NCBI GenBank assembly: GCA_945861305.1
Contig: CAMATW010000026.1
Coordinates: forward strand, 1 to 38,401
From: Bordetella parapertussis
Lineage (GTDB): Bacteria > Pseudomonadota > Gammaproteobacteria > Burkholderiales > Burkholderiaceae_C
Length of the DNA: 38,401 bases
Reading direction: 5' to 3'
Of the stretch, positions 19,552-26,601 are shown in pieces. Each line of letters starts with the position of its first letter. The stretch's first letter is position 1. Under the pieces are notes generated by a model. The model did no database searches and had not been told where the DNA came from. It saw only the letters and a list, made by a program, of their open reading frames with translations. The position numbers and the translations under genes are program-made.

Positions 19552-21619
19552 GTCCGGCCAATGCTTGTAAAAGTTCTGGCAAAGTCTGAACTCTTTGCAT
19601 AGGTGGCAAATTGGTCAGTAAACGCCTGCCATAGCCGGTGCTTACCAAGCGGTTGTCGCAAATCACCAATGCACCCCTATCGCTTTCGCGACGAATCAAG
19701 CGCCCTGCTCCTTGTTTCAGTGACACAGCGGCTTCTGGCAAAAAATAGTCATTGAACGAACTGCGACCTTGGGCCTCTAATCTTTGGCCGCGTGCCTCCA
19801 CCACTGGGTCATTGGGTGGTGGGAAAGGCAGTTTGTCAATTACCACAGCTTGTAAAGCGTCCCCAGGCACGTCAAAGCCTTCCCAAAAACTCGCAGTTGC
19901 TACCAGGACACAACCTTGTTTTCCAGGCTCAATAGCTTGGCGAAAACGTAGCATCAATTGGCGCTTAGGGCTTTCGCCTTGAACCAAAACTTCCATTTCT
20001 GACGTTTCACCCAATGCAGTTTGTAACTGGAGCCCAATTGCTCGCAAAGCGCGTGAAGTGGTGGTCAGCACCAAGGTGCGACCTCCGAGGGAACGTGCTA
20101 CTTGCAGAGCCACTTCTCCCACGGAAGTGCTGTGCTGCGCGTCTTTGGGTGACACCATGTCACGTGGCACATAAAGCCAAGCCTGGGTCGAATAGTCGAA
20201 TGGGCTTTCAACACGCAGCACCCTTGCCTGAGATAAACCGCAGGGCTCGGTGAACCACGTCAAACGCTCGTCGTCGCCCAGCGTGGCCGAGGTAAAGATC
20301 CAACTGCGTGGCAAATCTACCGCGTTGCCTTGGGTATCGGGCACTGTCACCACGGTTTGCAGCAAACGGCTTTGCATCACATCCGCAATATCCAATGGCG
20401 CTTCCATGCAACGCGCTTGCGCACCCACCTCCAACCAACGCACAGAACCTGCTGGACGCTCTTGGGAAAAGTGGGAAATCAAACCGATGACATCGCTCAC
20501 GCGTTCATGCAAGCGAACAAACTCAGGCGCAGCGTCTGCCACCACTTCCAATGAAGCCAATACCCCTTGCGATCGCTTTGTCAGCAGCAGCATGGCTTCG
20601 CCCCAGTCTTTGGGGTTGATGCCCTGCGGGTAGCCTGCCAACCACCGCAAACGGGTATTGGGCGGGTGCTTGCCAATCAGCAGGCGAAGGTCGCGCAAAG
20701 ACTTCTCAAAATCACCCACCACCCCTTGCCAATCAGCCAAACCCTTGGCCAATTGCAAACCGCAGGCAAGGATGTCTCGGGCCAAATCGAGCATTTGCCC
20801 CAAGCCCAGTTGTTGACCCAAAAACTGTATGCCGGTTTCATTGAGTTGATGGGCTTCATCAAAGACCACCACCCTGACACTGGGTAGCAACTCCGCCATG
20901 CCGCCCTCACGCATGGCCAAATCCGCAAAAAACAAATGGTGGTTGATCACCACCACATCAGCCGCCATGGCTTCTTTGCGGGCGGCATTCACATGGCACT
21001 CTTTCCAAAAACTGCAAGTCGAGCCCAAACAGTTATCGCGGTTGGAGGTGATCAAGGGAATGATGGGCGAGCGCTCATCTAGCGTGGGCATTTCAGCCAA
21101 ATCGCCTGTACGGGTGGTGTTAGCCCAAGTTTGAACCTGCGCCAAAGTTCTGACGGAAGTTCGGTCGGGCAAAGTAGCGGCTTGTTGCGCCATGGCCAAG
21201 CGCTGCTGGCACACATAACTGCCGCGGCCTTTGAGCATGGCCAAACGCAAGGGCAAACCCAAAGCAGCGAGCAAATCGGGAATATCTCTGGCAAAGAGTT
21301 GATCTTGCAAGGTCTTGGTGGCAGTCGACAACAACACCCGCTCGCCACTGAGCAAAGCAGGCACAAGGTAGGCAAAGGTCTTGCCAACACCTGTCCCCGC
21401 CTCGACCACCAAGGAGCCACCCTCGGCCACGGTATTGGCCACAGCCATGGCCATTTCGGTTTGACCGGCACGGGGTTTGAAATGAGGGCTAGATCTGGCC
21501 AGCGGTCCCAAGGAACCAAATACTTCCCTGACCGCATCAGACAAAGGGTTTGTCAAGGCTTGCCCATCATGGCTTGTCAAGTGGTTGAACCGGAAGCGGG
21601 GCAGCCCCCGGCGTTCCAC
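19523..21619 (-). CDS. ATP-dependent DNA helicase, DinG/YoaA family
   Basis: A 698-residue superfamily 2 helicase of the XPD/DinG type. Walker A is G-T-G-V-G-K-T at 75-81 and the D-E-A-H box is at 254-257. Four cysteines at 137, 197, 202 and 208, spaced as in XPD and DinG, should hold a 4Fe-4S cluster. A C-terminal helicase motif V-I-D-K-L-P-F-P-P-P-N-D-P and an R-L-I-R-R-E-S-D-R-G motif VI follow. Related enzymes unwind D-loops, R-loops and blocked forks. The GTG start at 21619 overlaps the gene upstream by 53 bases. The in-frame TTG at 21556 (M-T-N-P-L-S-D-A-V-R) would avoid this and fits the family N-terminus. YoaA and DinG cannot be told apart safely here. Confidence 0.9.
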   Translation of the reverse strand: MERRGLPRFRFNHLTSHDGQALTNPLSDAVREVFGSLGPLARSSPHFKPRAGQTEMAMAVANTVAEGGSLVVEAGTGVGKTFAYLVPALLSGERVLLSTATKTLQDQLFARDIPDLLAALGLPLRLAMLKGRGSYVCQQRLAMAQQAATLPDRTSVRTLAQVQTWANTTRTGDLAEMPTLDERSPIIPLITSNRDNCLGSTCSFWKECHVNAARKEAMAADVVVINHHLFFADLAMREGGMAELLPSVRVVVFDEAHQLNETGIQFLGQQLGLGQMLDLARDILACGLQLAKGLADWQGVVGDFEKSLRDLRLLIGKHPPNTRLRWLAGYPQGINPKDWGEAMLLLTKRSQGVLASLEVVADAAPEFVRLHERVSDVIGLISHFSQERPAGSVRWLEVGAQARCMEAPLDIADVMQSRLLQTVVTVPDTQGNAVDLPRSWIFTSATLGDDERLTWFTEPCGLSQARVLRVESPFDYSTQAWLYVPRDMVSPKDAQHSTSVGEVALQVARSLGGRTLVLTTTSRALRAIGLQLQTALGETSEMEVLVQGESPKRQLMLRFRQAIEPGKQGCVLVATASFWEGFDVPGDALQAVVIDKLPFPPPNDPVVEARGQRLEAQGRSSFNDYFLPEAAVSLKQGAGRLIRRESDRGALVICDNRLVSTGYGRRLLTNLPPMQRVQTLPELLQALAGLTKIDTNSL

Positions 21620-22229
21620 GCTGTACGCGGTTACGTTCTACTTGTTCCCGGTGTTCTTTGGCCGATTGCATTTTTTGCAGATGCTTTTCACGCTCGGCTT
21701 TGGCTGCCTCCACTTTGTCTTGATGAGCGCGTTGGCGCTCGCTCAATTCTTGCTGGCGCTGGGCATTTTTCTCTAAATTTTCAGCTTCACGCGTTTCTTT
21801 TTCCAAGCGGGCTTCGTTTTTTTCAAGATTGCTCTCAATCTTGTCAAGGTGCTGCTGAGCGCTTCGGGCGCGACGCTCGACATCCTCGGTTTGAGCCTCC
21901 AAGCTGTTTTTTTCTTCGATACTTTGCAATGCGGCCGCACTGCGCTGCTTACGTTCTTGGTCGTTCAGAACCCGCTCTTGGGAGCGAAGTGCATTGGTTT
22001 TTTGCAAACGAAATTTGAATGCATCGTCTTTGCAGTTGTTGACGTTGAGTTTTTGGTAGCAAGCACGTAGGGATTGGCTGTACTCAGCCTCCATTTGACT
22101 GCGCTCGGCCTTGATGCGCTCGCGCTCTGCAGAAAGGTCTAAACCCTGCACCAAATTATCTTGCGCAGACGCAACTGACGCAGTGACGAATAGCAAAAAA
22201 GCGAAAAAGCTTGTTCGAAAATGTTTCAT
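21567..22229 (-). CDS. secreted coiled-coil protein of unknown function
   Basis: A 220-residue protein with a clear signal peptide (cleavage probably after A22, S-V-A-S-A|Q). Almost all of the mature part is a long charged helix rich in E, K, R and Q with heptad-like leucine and alanine spacing, about residues 33-200, so a periplasmic coiled coil is likely. Two cysteines, C57 and C66, lie in a short C-Y-x-K-x-x-V-x-x-C segment and could form a disulfide. The C-terminus is proline- and glycine-rich. Its ATG overlaps the zapE stop by 4 bases. I remember similar uncharacterised proteins in Burkholderiales but know of no function. Confidence 0.8.
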   Translation of the reverse strand: MKHFRTSFFAFLLFVTASVASAQDNLVQGLDLSAERERIKAERSQMEAEYSQSLRACYQKLNVNNCKDDAFKFRLQKTNALRSQERVLNDQERKQRSAAALQSIEEKNSLEAQTEDVERRARSAQQHLDKIESNLEKNEARLEKETREAENLEKNAQRQQELSERQRAHQDKVEAAKAEREKHLQKMQSAKEHREQVERNRVQRGTPGAAPLPVQPLDKP

Positions 22230-23323
22230 GTCAGCGAAGTATCCACCATGCGCCGCCCCAGCGACAAAAAAGCGCCCGACTGCATTTCACGCAGCCTAGA
22301 AGCGGTACGAGGAAACTCGTGCGACATGGGCCCCTCGGTGTACAAGGCTTCGGGTTCAACTTCGGCCATCACCACCAATTTGACGCGTCGGTCGTAAAGC
22401 ACATCGATCAACCAGGTAAAGCGTCTGGCTTCTGAGGCCATGCGTACCTCCATGTGTGGCACACCACTCAAAAAAACCGTATGGAACTGACTGGCAATTT
22501 CCAAAAAATCGTTTTGTGAGCGCGGTCCACCACACAAGACCTTGAAATCGAACCACACCACACCACCAGCGCGGCGTTTGGCCCAAATTTTGCGAGATTC
22601 AATCAGCAACAAACCATCTTGGTCGGGGGCTTCTGCCAAGCGGTCAAAGGTTTGGTGCATCAGCGCTTCGTTGGCATCGTTGCAGGGGTTTAAGTACAGC
22701 TGCGCTTGCTCCAACATGCGACCACGGTAGTCGGTGCCATTGTCCACATTGATGACCTGCATACTGGCGTTGAGCAAATCAATAGCCGGCAGCATACGGT
22801 CACGGTGCAAACCATCAGGGTAGAGTTCGTCAGGTTTGAAGTTAGAGGTGGTGATAAACCCAATGCCGTTGACCTGCATGGCCACGAGCAAACGGTGCAA
22901 GATCATGGCATCGGTGATGTCTGCGATATGTAATTCATCGAAACAAATCAGCTTGAAACGCTTGGCCATGCGTCTGCCCAATTCATCCAAAGGGTTGACC
23001 GTGCCTTGCAGTTCATGCAATTCACGGTGCACCTCTCGCATGAACTCATGGAAATGCAAGCGGGTTTTGCGCTCAATGGGAACGGCTTGGTAAAAGCAAT
23101 CCATCAAAAAACTTTTCCCCCTGCCTACCCCGCCATACAAATAAACGCCTTGCGGAATATCGGGATGGTTGATGAGTTTTTTGATAGCGTTGGCACGTTT
23201 GAGCTTGTAGCCAGACCACGCCTTGGCGCAATTGTCCAGCACCTCGACAGCTCTCAGTTGGGCGGGGTCGCTGTGAAAGCCTCGCGCTTTCAGCTCCTGC
23301 TGGTAAATCTCTGAAACCGACAT
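22226..23323 (-). CDS. zapE: cell division protein ZapE, AFG1-like ATPase
   Basis: A 365-residue AAA-like ATPase of the ZapE/AFG1 family. In E. coli ZapE acts on FtsZ at the constricting division ring. Walker A is G-G-V-G-R-G-K-S at 64-71 and Walker B ends in F-D-E at 128-130 (L-I-C-F-D-E-L-H-I). The conserved block F-H-E-F-M-R-E-V-H lies near residue 90. Length is typical. It is the first gene of a minus-strand group with the coiled-coil gene and the helicase gene, joined by a 4-base overlap to the former. Confidence 0.95.
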   Translation of the reverse strand: MSVSEIYQQELKARGFHSDPAQLRAVEVLDNCAKAWSGYKLKRANAIKKLINHPDIPQGVYLYGGVGRGKSFLMDCFYQAVPIERKTRLHFHEFMREVHRELHELQGTVNPLDELGRRMAKRFKLICFDELHIADITDAMILHRLLVAMQVNGIGFITTSNFKPDELYPDGLHRDRMLPAIDLLNASMQVINVDNGTDYRGRMLEQAQLYLNPCNDANEALMHQTFDRLAEAPDQDGLLLIESRKIWAKRRAGGVVWFDFKVLCGGPRSQNDFLEIASQFHTVFLSGVPHMEVRMASEARRFTWLIDVLYDRRVKLVVMAEVEPEALYTEGPMSHEFPRTASRLREMQSGAFLSLGRRMVDTSLT

Positions 23324-23334
23324 GCAGGCAGTGC

Positions 23335-23748
23335 TTATGTCGCAAACAACCGCGAAGGGTCGGCGAAAGCCTTGAACTCTAGGGCATTGCCACAGGGGTC
23401 GTGTAAAAACATGGTGGCTTGCTCACCCACTTCACCCTTGAAGCGGATGTAAGGCTCAATGTCAAACTTGGTACCCGCTTGTTGAAGTCGCTCGGACAAA
23501 GCTTGCCACTGCGACATAGTCAGCACCATGCCAAAGTGACGCACAGGTACGTTGTGTCCATCCACCGCGCTGGTGTGGTTGAGTCGCGCTTCTTTGGGGC
23601 TTAAGTGCGCAACGATTTGGTGGCCGTAAAAATCGAAATCCACCCAGTCAGGCGATGAACGGCCCTCAGGGCAACCGAGCATCTCGCCATAAAACGAGCG
23701 AGCTTTTTCTAGCGAGCTAACGGGAAAGGCCAAGTGAAAGGGTTGCAT
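23335..23748 (-). CDS. VOC-fold (glyoxalase/dioxygenase-type) protein
   Basis: A 137-residue protein with two beta-alpha-beta-beta-beta units typical of the vicinal oxygen chelate superfamily. The first unit starts [22 protein letters not shown] and the last ends [13 protein letters not shown]. The histidine near the start, the histidine in R-H-F-G-M and the glutamate in L-E-F are the likely metal ligands. The substrate cannot be read from the sequence. The ATG at 23748 gives the standard N-terminus; a TTG five codons earlier is less likely. It is divergent from the PhyH-type gene across 58 bases and lies 11 bases before zapE. Confidence 0.85.
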   Translation of the reverse strand: MQPFHLAFPVSSLEKARSFYGEMLGCPEGRSSPDWVDFDFYGHQIVAHLSPKEARLNHTSAVDGHNVPVRHFGMVLTMSQWQALSERLQQAGTKFDIEPYIRFKGEVGEQATMFLHDPCGNALEFKAFADPSRLFAT

Positions 23749-23806
23749 GGTTTCAGTATACAAAGTCTGCTAAAACCACCCTTCTCAACCAATTACAAGC
23801 AAGTTT

Positions 23807-24625
23807 ATGCCCGAAGCCATTCTCAGCGTATCCGAAACGACGCAATTCCAAGCGATGGGGTTTGTGATTCCCCGCTATAGCCTGCCCACAGAGATGGTGC
23901 AGGATCTGCAAACCACCTTGAATGAGCTTATTCGCGCCAACCCCGACGTCAGGCCTGAAAAATTGGTCAGTGCCCATATTGAAGGTCAGCGGCAAGGCAA
24001 AAATGACGATGGGGTGGCAGGCAGCCGAAAGTTTTTAGAACTGGCCATGTACCCGCCTTTGGTAGAGATGGTGTCGCAGATTATTGGCCCAGATGTGGCG
24101 CTTTGGGGTTGCCAAGTGTTTTGCAAACCCGCAGAGCATGGGTTTGAAACCCCTTGGCACCAAGACGGCCAATACTGGCCCATGCGGCCTCTGGCCAATT
24201 GCACCGTGTGGGTCGCGATAGAGCCCAGCCTGAAGAGCAATGGTTGTTTGCGCGTCATACCTGGCTCGCACAAGGGCCAGGTACTTCACCCCCATTTGCA
24301 TGAGGACAGGAGCGATCTGGTTTTGAACCAGCGCTTGGCAGACGATACCTTTAACGAAGATGAGGCGGTAGATATAGAACTGCAACCGGGTCAGATGTCA
24401 ATGCATGATGTCTATATGATTCACGGTGCCAAAGCCAATGCATCAGGTTTGCGCCGAACAGGCGTGGCAATCCGCTATATGCCCACCACTTCCCACTTTG
24501 ACCGCAGCTTGCACCCGGCAGCTGGCAAATCCGGATTGGCGCTGAACTTTGCAACACGACCCCTGTGGCTACTAAAAGGCAAAGACGCTTGCGGTTTGAA
24601 TGATTTCTCCATTGGACATGAATGA
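23807..24625 (+). CDS. phytanoyl-CoA dioxygenase family (PhyH) oxygenase
   Basis: A 272-residue Fe(II)/2-oxoglutarate-dependent oxygenase of the PhyH family. The iron ligands are H118 and D120 in W-H-Q-D-G-Q-Y-W, with the distal histidine H206 in M-I-H-G-A-K-A-N. R217 in L-R-R-T-G is the likely 2-oxoglutarate-binding arginine. The double-stranded beta-helix part runs from about residue 95 to 225. Family members hydroxylate many small molecules, and the substrate here is unknown. It overlaps the NADH dehydrogenase gene by 4 bases (ATGA), so the two are probably co-expressed, though no shared pathway is obvious. Confidence 0.9.
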   Translation: MPEAILSVSETTQFQAMGFVIPRYSLPTEMVQDLQTTLNELIRANPDVRPEKLVSAHIEGQRQGKNDDGVAGSRKFLELAMYPPLVEMVSQIIGPDVALWGCQVFCKPAEHGFETPWHQDGQYWPMRPLANCTVWVAIEPSLKSNGCLRVIPGSHKGQVLHPHLHEDRSDLVLNQRLADDTFNEDEAVDIELQPGQMSMHDVYMIHGAKANASGLRRTGVAIRYMPTTSHFDRSLHPAAGKSGLALNFATRPLWLLKGKDACGLNDFSIGHE

Positions 24626-25950
24626 ACAAAGCATTGCACAAAATTGTGATCGTAGGCGGTGGCGCAGGCGGTTTAGAACTGGCGACCAAATTAGGCAAAA
24701 CCTTGGGGCGAAAAAACAAAGCGCTGGTCACGCTGGTAGATAAAAACCGCACACATATCTGGAAGCCCAAGCTGCACGAAATTGCGTCAGGCAGCATGGA
24801 CTTTGGCGACCATGAGGTGGATTACATGGCACACGCCCATTGGAACCATTTCACATTTCGAATTGGCGAACTCAATGGATTGAACCGCGAAAACAAAACC
24901 ATAGACTTAGCGCCCTATGTGGACAGCGATGGGACGGCCGTCACGCCTGTTCAACAAATTACTTACGACACGCTGGTCATTTGTATTGGCAGTTTAAGCA
25001 ACGACTTTGGCACCCAAGGCGTGAAGGAATATGCGCTGCGACTCGAGAACCAACACGATGCGAAACAATTTCACTCAAAGATGGTCAATGCCTGTATCCG
25101 AGCGCACAACCAGCTAGAGGCCATCAACAAACGGCAGCTGCATGTGGCGATCATTGGTGCGGGGGCCACTGGGGTGGAGCTTGCAGCGGAGCTGCACAGA
25201 ACCACCCGCGAAGTGGTTGCTTTTGGTCTTGACCGTATTGATGCGGACAAGGACATCAAGGTCAGCTTGATCGAGGCAGCCGACCGCATACTGCCAGCTC
25301 TCCCACCGAAGCTCTCAAAAGCCACAGAGCAACTGATTCAATCCTTGGGGGTGCAAGTTATCACCAACGCCAAAGTGACTGAGGTCCTGCCCACAGGACT
25401 GCGACTGGCAGATGGACGAATTCTCGAGTCAGAACTGGTGGTTTGGGCTGCTGGGGTGAAGGCCCCCGATTTGTTGAAAGACATTGGCGGTTTAGAGACC
25501 AACCGGATCAACCAAATCGTTGTTCACGACACGCTGCAAACCACGCGTGACAAAGATATTTTTGCGCTCGGCGATTGCGCTGCCTGCCCTTACCCTGATG
25601 GGCATGGCGGTACATCCGGACTGGTTCCACCACGCGCCCAAGCGGCGCACCAACAAGCTTCCCATGTGTACCAACAAATCAAGCGAAGGTTTGCAGGCAA
25701 GCCACTGAAGGCCTACCGCTACAAAGATTTTGGGTCTTTGGTGTCTTTAGGAAAATTCAGCACGGTGGGCAATATGATGGGTGGTCTCATTGGCAAAAAT
25801 TTGATGATTGAAGGCTATTTTGCAAAAGTCATGTACCTGTCTTTGTACAAATTGCATGAATTGGCCATCCACGGTTTTTTGAAAACCTCGCTCTATACCT
25901 TGGCAAGAATGATTACCAAGCAAACCAACCCAACTGTGAAGCTTCATTAG
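24622..25950 (+). CDS. ndh: type II NADH dehydrogenase (NDH-2)
   Basis: A 442-residue flavoprotein that oxidises NADH and passes electrons to quinone without pumping protons. The FAD-binding glycine motif is G-G-G-A-G-G at 12-17, the NADH-binding one G-A-G-A-T-G at 179-184, and the late FAD block is F-A-L-G-D-C-A. The C-terminal 60 residues (around M-Y-L-S-L-Y-K-L-H-E-L-A) form amphipathic helices that would dock on the inner face of the membrane. Length is right for NDH-2. Other FAD pyridine-nucleotide oxidoreductases share the motifs, but the C-terminal anchor favours NDH-2. Its start overlaps the PhyH-type gene by 4 bases. Confidence 0.9.
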   Translation: MNKALHKIVIVGGGAGGLELATKLGKTLGRKNKALVTLVDKNRTHIWKPKLHEIASGSMDFGDHEVDYMAHAHWNHFTFRIGELNGLNRENKTIDLAPYVDSDGTAVTPVQQITYDTLVICIGSLSNDFGTQGVKEYALRLENQHDAKQFHSKMVNACIRAHNQLEAINKRQLHVAIIGAGATGVELAAELHRTTREVVAFGLDRIDADKDIKVSLIEAADRILPALPPKLSKATEQLIQSLGVQVITNAKVTEVLPTGLRLADGRILESELVVWAAGVKAPDLLKDIGGLETNRINQIVVHDTLQTTRDKDIFALGDCAACPYPDGHGGTSGLVPPRAQAAHQQASHVYQQIKRRFAGKPLKAYRYKDFGSLVSLGKFSTVGNMMGGLIGKNLMIEGYFAKVMYLSLYKLHELAIHGFLKTSLYTLARMITKQTNPTVKLH

Positions 25951-25985
25951 GTCAGCACCAAACATAAGGTCTCCACCGCTGGCAA

Positions 25986-26008
25986 AGCTCTCAATAACAC
26001 TGAGAGTT
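25986..26008 (+). terminator. weak inverted repeat after ndh
   Basis: AGCTCTCA and TGAGAGTT can pair across a 7-base loop (six Watson-Crick pairs extended by one G-T and one A-T pair), 36 bases after the ndh stop. No T-run follows, so it is at best a weak or factor-assisted terminator. The surrounding 137-base gap (25951-26087) is AT-rich and also holds the repeat before the nuclease gene; nothing else was seen in it. Confidence 0.25.
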
Positions 26009-26055
26009 GTTCAGAACCATTAATTCATCAAATTATTTAAAAAACTAAAAGTTTG

Positions 26056-26061
26056 TAGAAT
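26056..26061 (+). promoter_or_regulatory. possible -10 box of the nuclease gene
   Basis: TAGAAT differs from the TATAAT consensus at one position and lies 27 bases before the ATG, in an AT-rich stretch. No good -35 hexamer is found 16-18 bases upstream. If this box is used, transcription would begin near 26068, inside the left arm of the inverted repeat at 26063-26088, so the repeat would act mainly as DNA. Confidence 0.3.
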
Positions 26062-26062
26062 T

Positions 26063-26088
26063 TGCCAAATACGTAAAGGTATTTGGCA
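26063..26088 (+). promoter_or_regulatory. 10-bp-arm inverted repeat over the nuclease RBS and start
   Basis: A perfect inverted repeat: TGCCAAATAC (26063-26072) and GTATTTGGCA (26079-26088) around a 6-base loop. The Shine-Dalgarno sequence AAAGG (26075-26079) lies in the loop and first arm base, and the last base of the right arm is the A of the ATG start. It could be a DNA operator for a dimeric repressor near the transcription start, or an mRNA hairpin that hides or presents the ribosome binding site. Ten of ten pairs match, which is unlikely by chance at exactly this place, but no regulator is known from the window. Confidence 0.6.
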
Positions 26089-26564
26089 TGAAAAAATTTT
26101 TATTAATTTTTATATTATTTTTATCAAATATCGCCTGTGCGAAAACCATTGAGGGTTTGGTGGTTGGGGTGGCAGATGGTGACACCATCACCGTTCTAGA
26201 TCAAGAAAAGATTACCTACAAAATCAGGCTTCAAGGCATTGACGCCCCAGAGAAAAAACAAGCTTTTGGAGAAAAATCAATGCAAAGCCTTCACGACCTT
26301 GTGCAAAGCAAGCAGGTACGCATTGAATACGATAAAGAAGACAAGTACGGCCGGCTTGTTGGCAAGGTCACCCTAGGTGATTTAGATATTTGCCTGCATC
26401 AGCTGTCGTTGGGCCTGGCTTGGCACTATAAAAAGTACCAAAACGAACAGTCCGCGTCTGATCGCGCGGTCTACAGCGATACAGAGTTGAAATCAAAATC
26501 TCTCAAACTTGGGCTTTGGGGAGATGACGCGCCAATACCACCTTGGGAGTTTCGAAAAAAATAA
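26088..26564 (+). CDS. secreted thermonuclease (staphylococcal nuclease-like)
   Basis: A 158-residue calcium-dependent nuclease of the SNase family. A signal peptide covers about residues 1-18 (lysines, then a phenylalanine/leucine/isoleucine core, ending I-A-C-A). The catalytic set is complete by comparison with staphylococcal nuclease: D32 in D-G-D-T, R47, D52 and E55 in R-L-Q-G-I-D-A-P-E, and R89 in K-Y-G-R-L-V-G. The protein should cut DNA or RNA outside the cytoplasm. Its first 60 bases and the 5' gap are far more AT-rich than the neighbours, which suggests transfer or relaxed selection. The signal peptide's I-A-C could alternatively be read as a weak lipobox. The ATG is set by AAAGG 8 bases upstream. 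Confidence 0.93.
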   Translation: MKKFLLIFILFLSNIACAKTIEGLVVGVADGDTITVLDQEKITYKIRLQGIDAPEKKQAFGEKSMQSLHDLVQSKQVRIEYDKEDKYGRLVGKVTLGDLDICLHQLSLGLAWHYKKYQNEQSASDRAVYSDTELKSKSLKLGLWGDDAPIPPWEFRKK

Positions 26565-26601
26565 GCGTGATCGGTTAACCTAAACCTTTCAGGAGCTTGT
26601 T

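Noticed and set aside
21131..22018. 295-codon plus-strand frame opposite the helicase and coiled-coil genes
   Set aside because: It is the complement of two recognisable genes and spans their junction without any family pattern.
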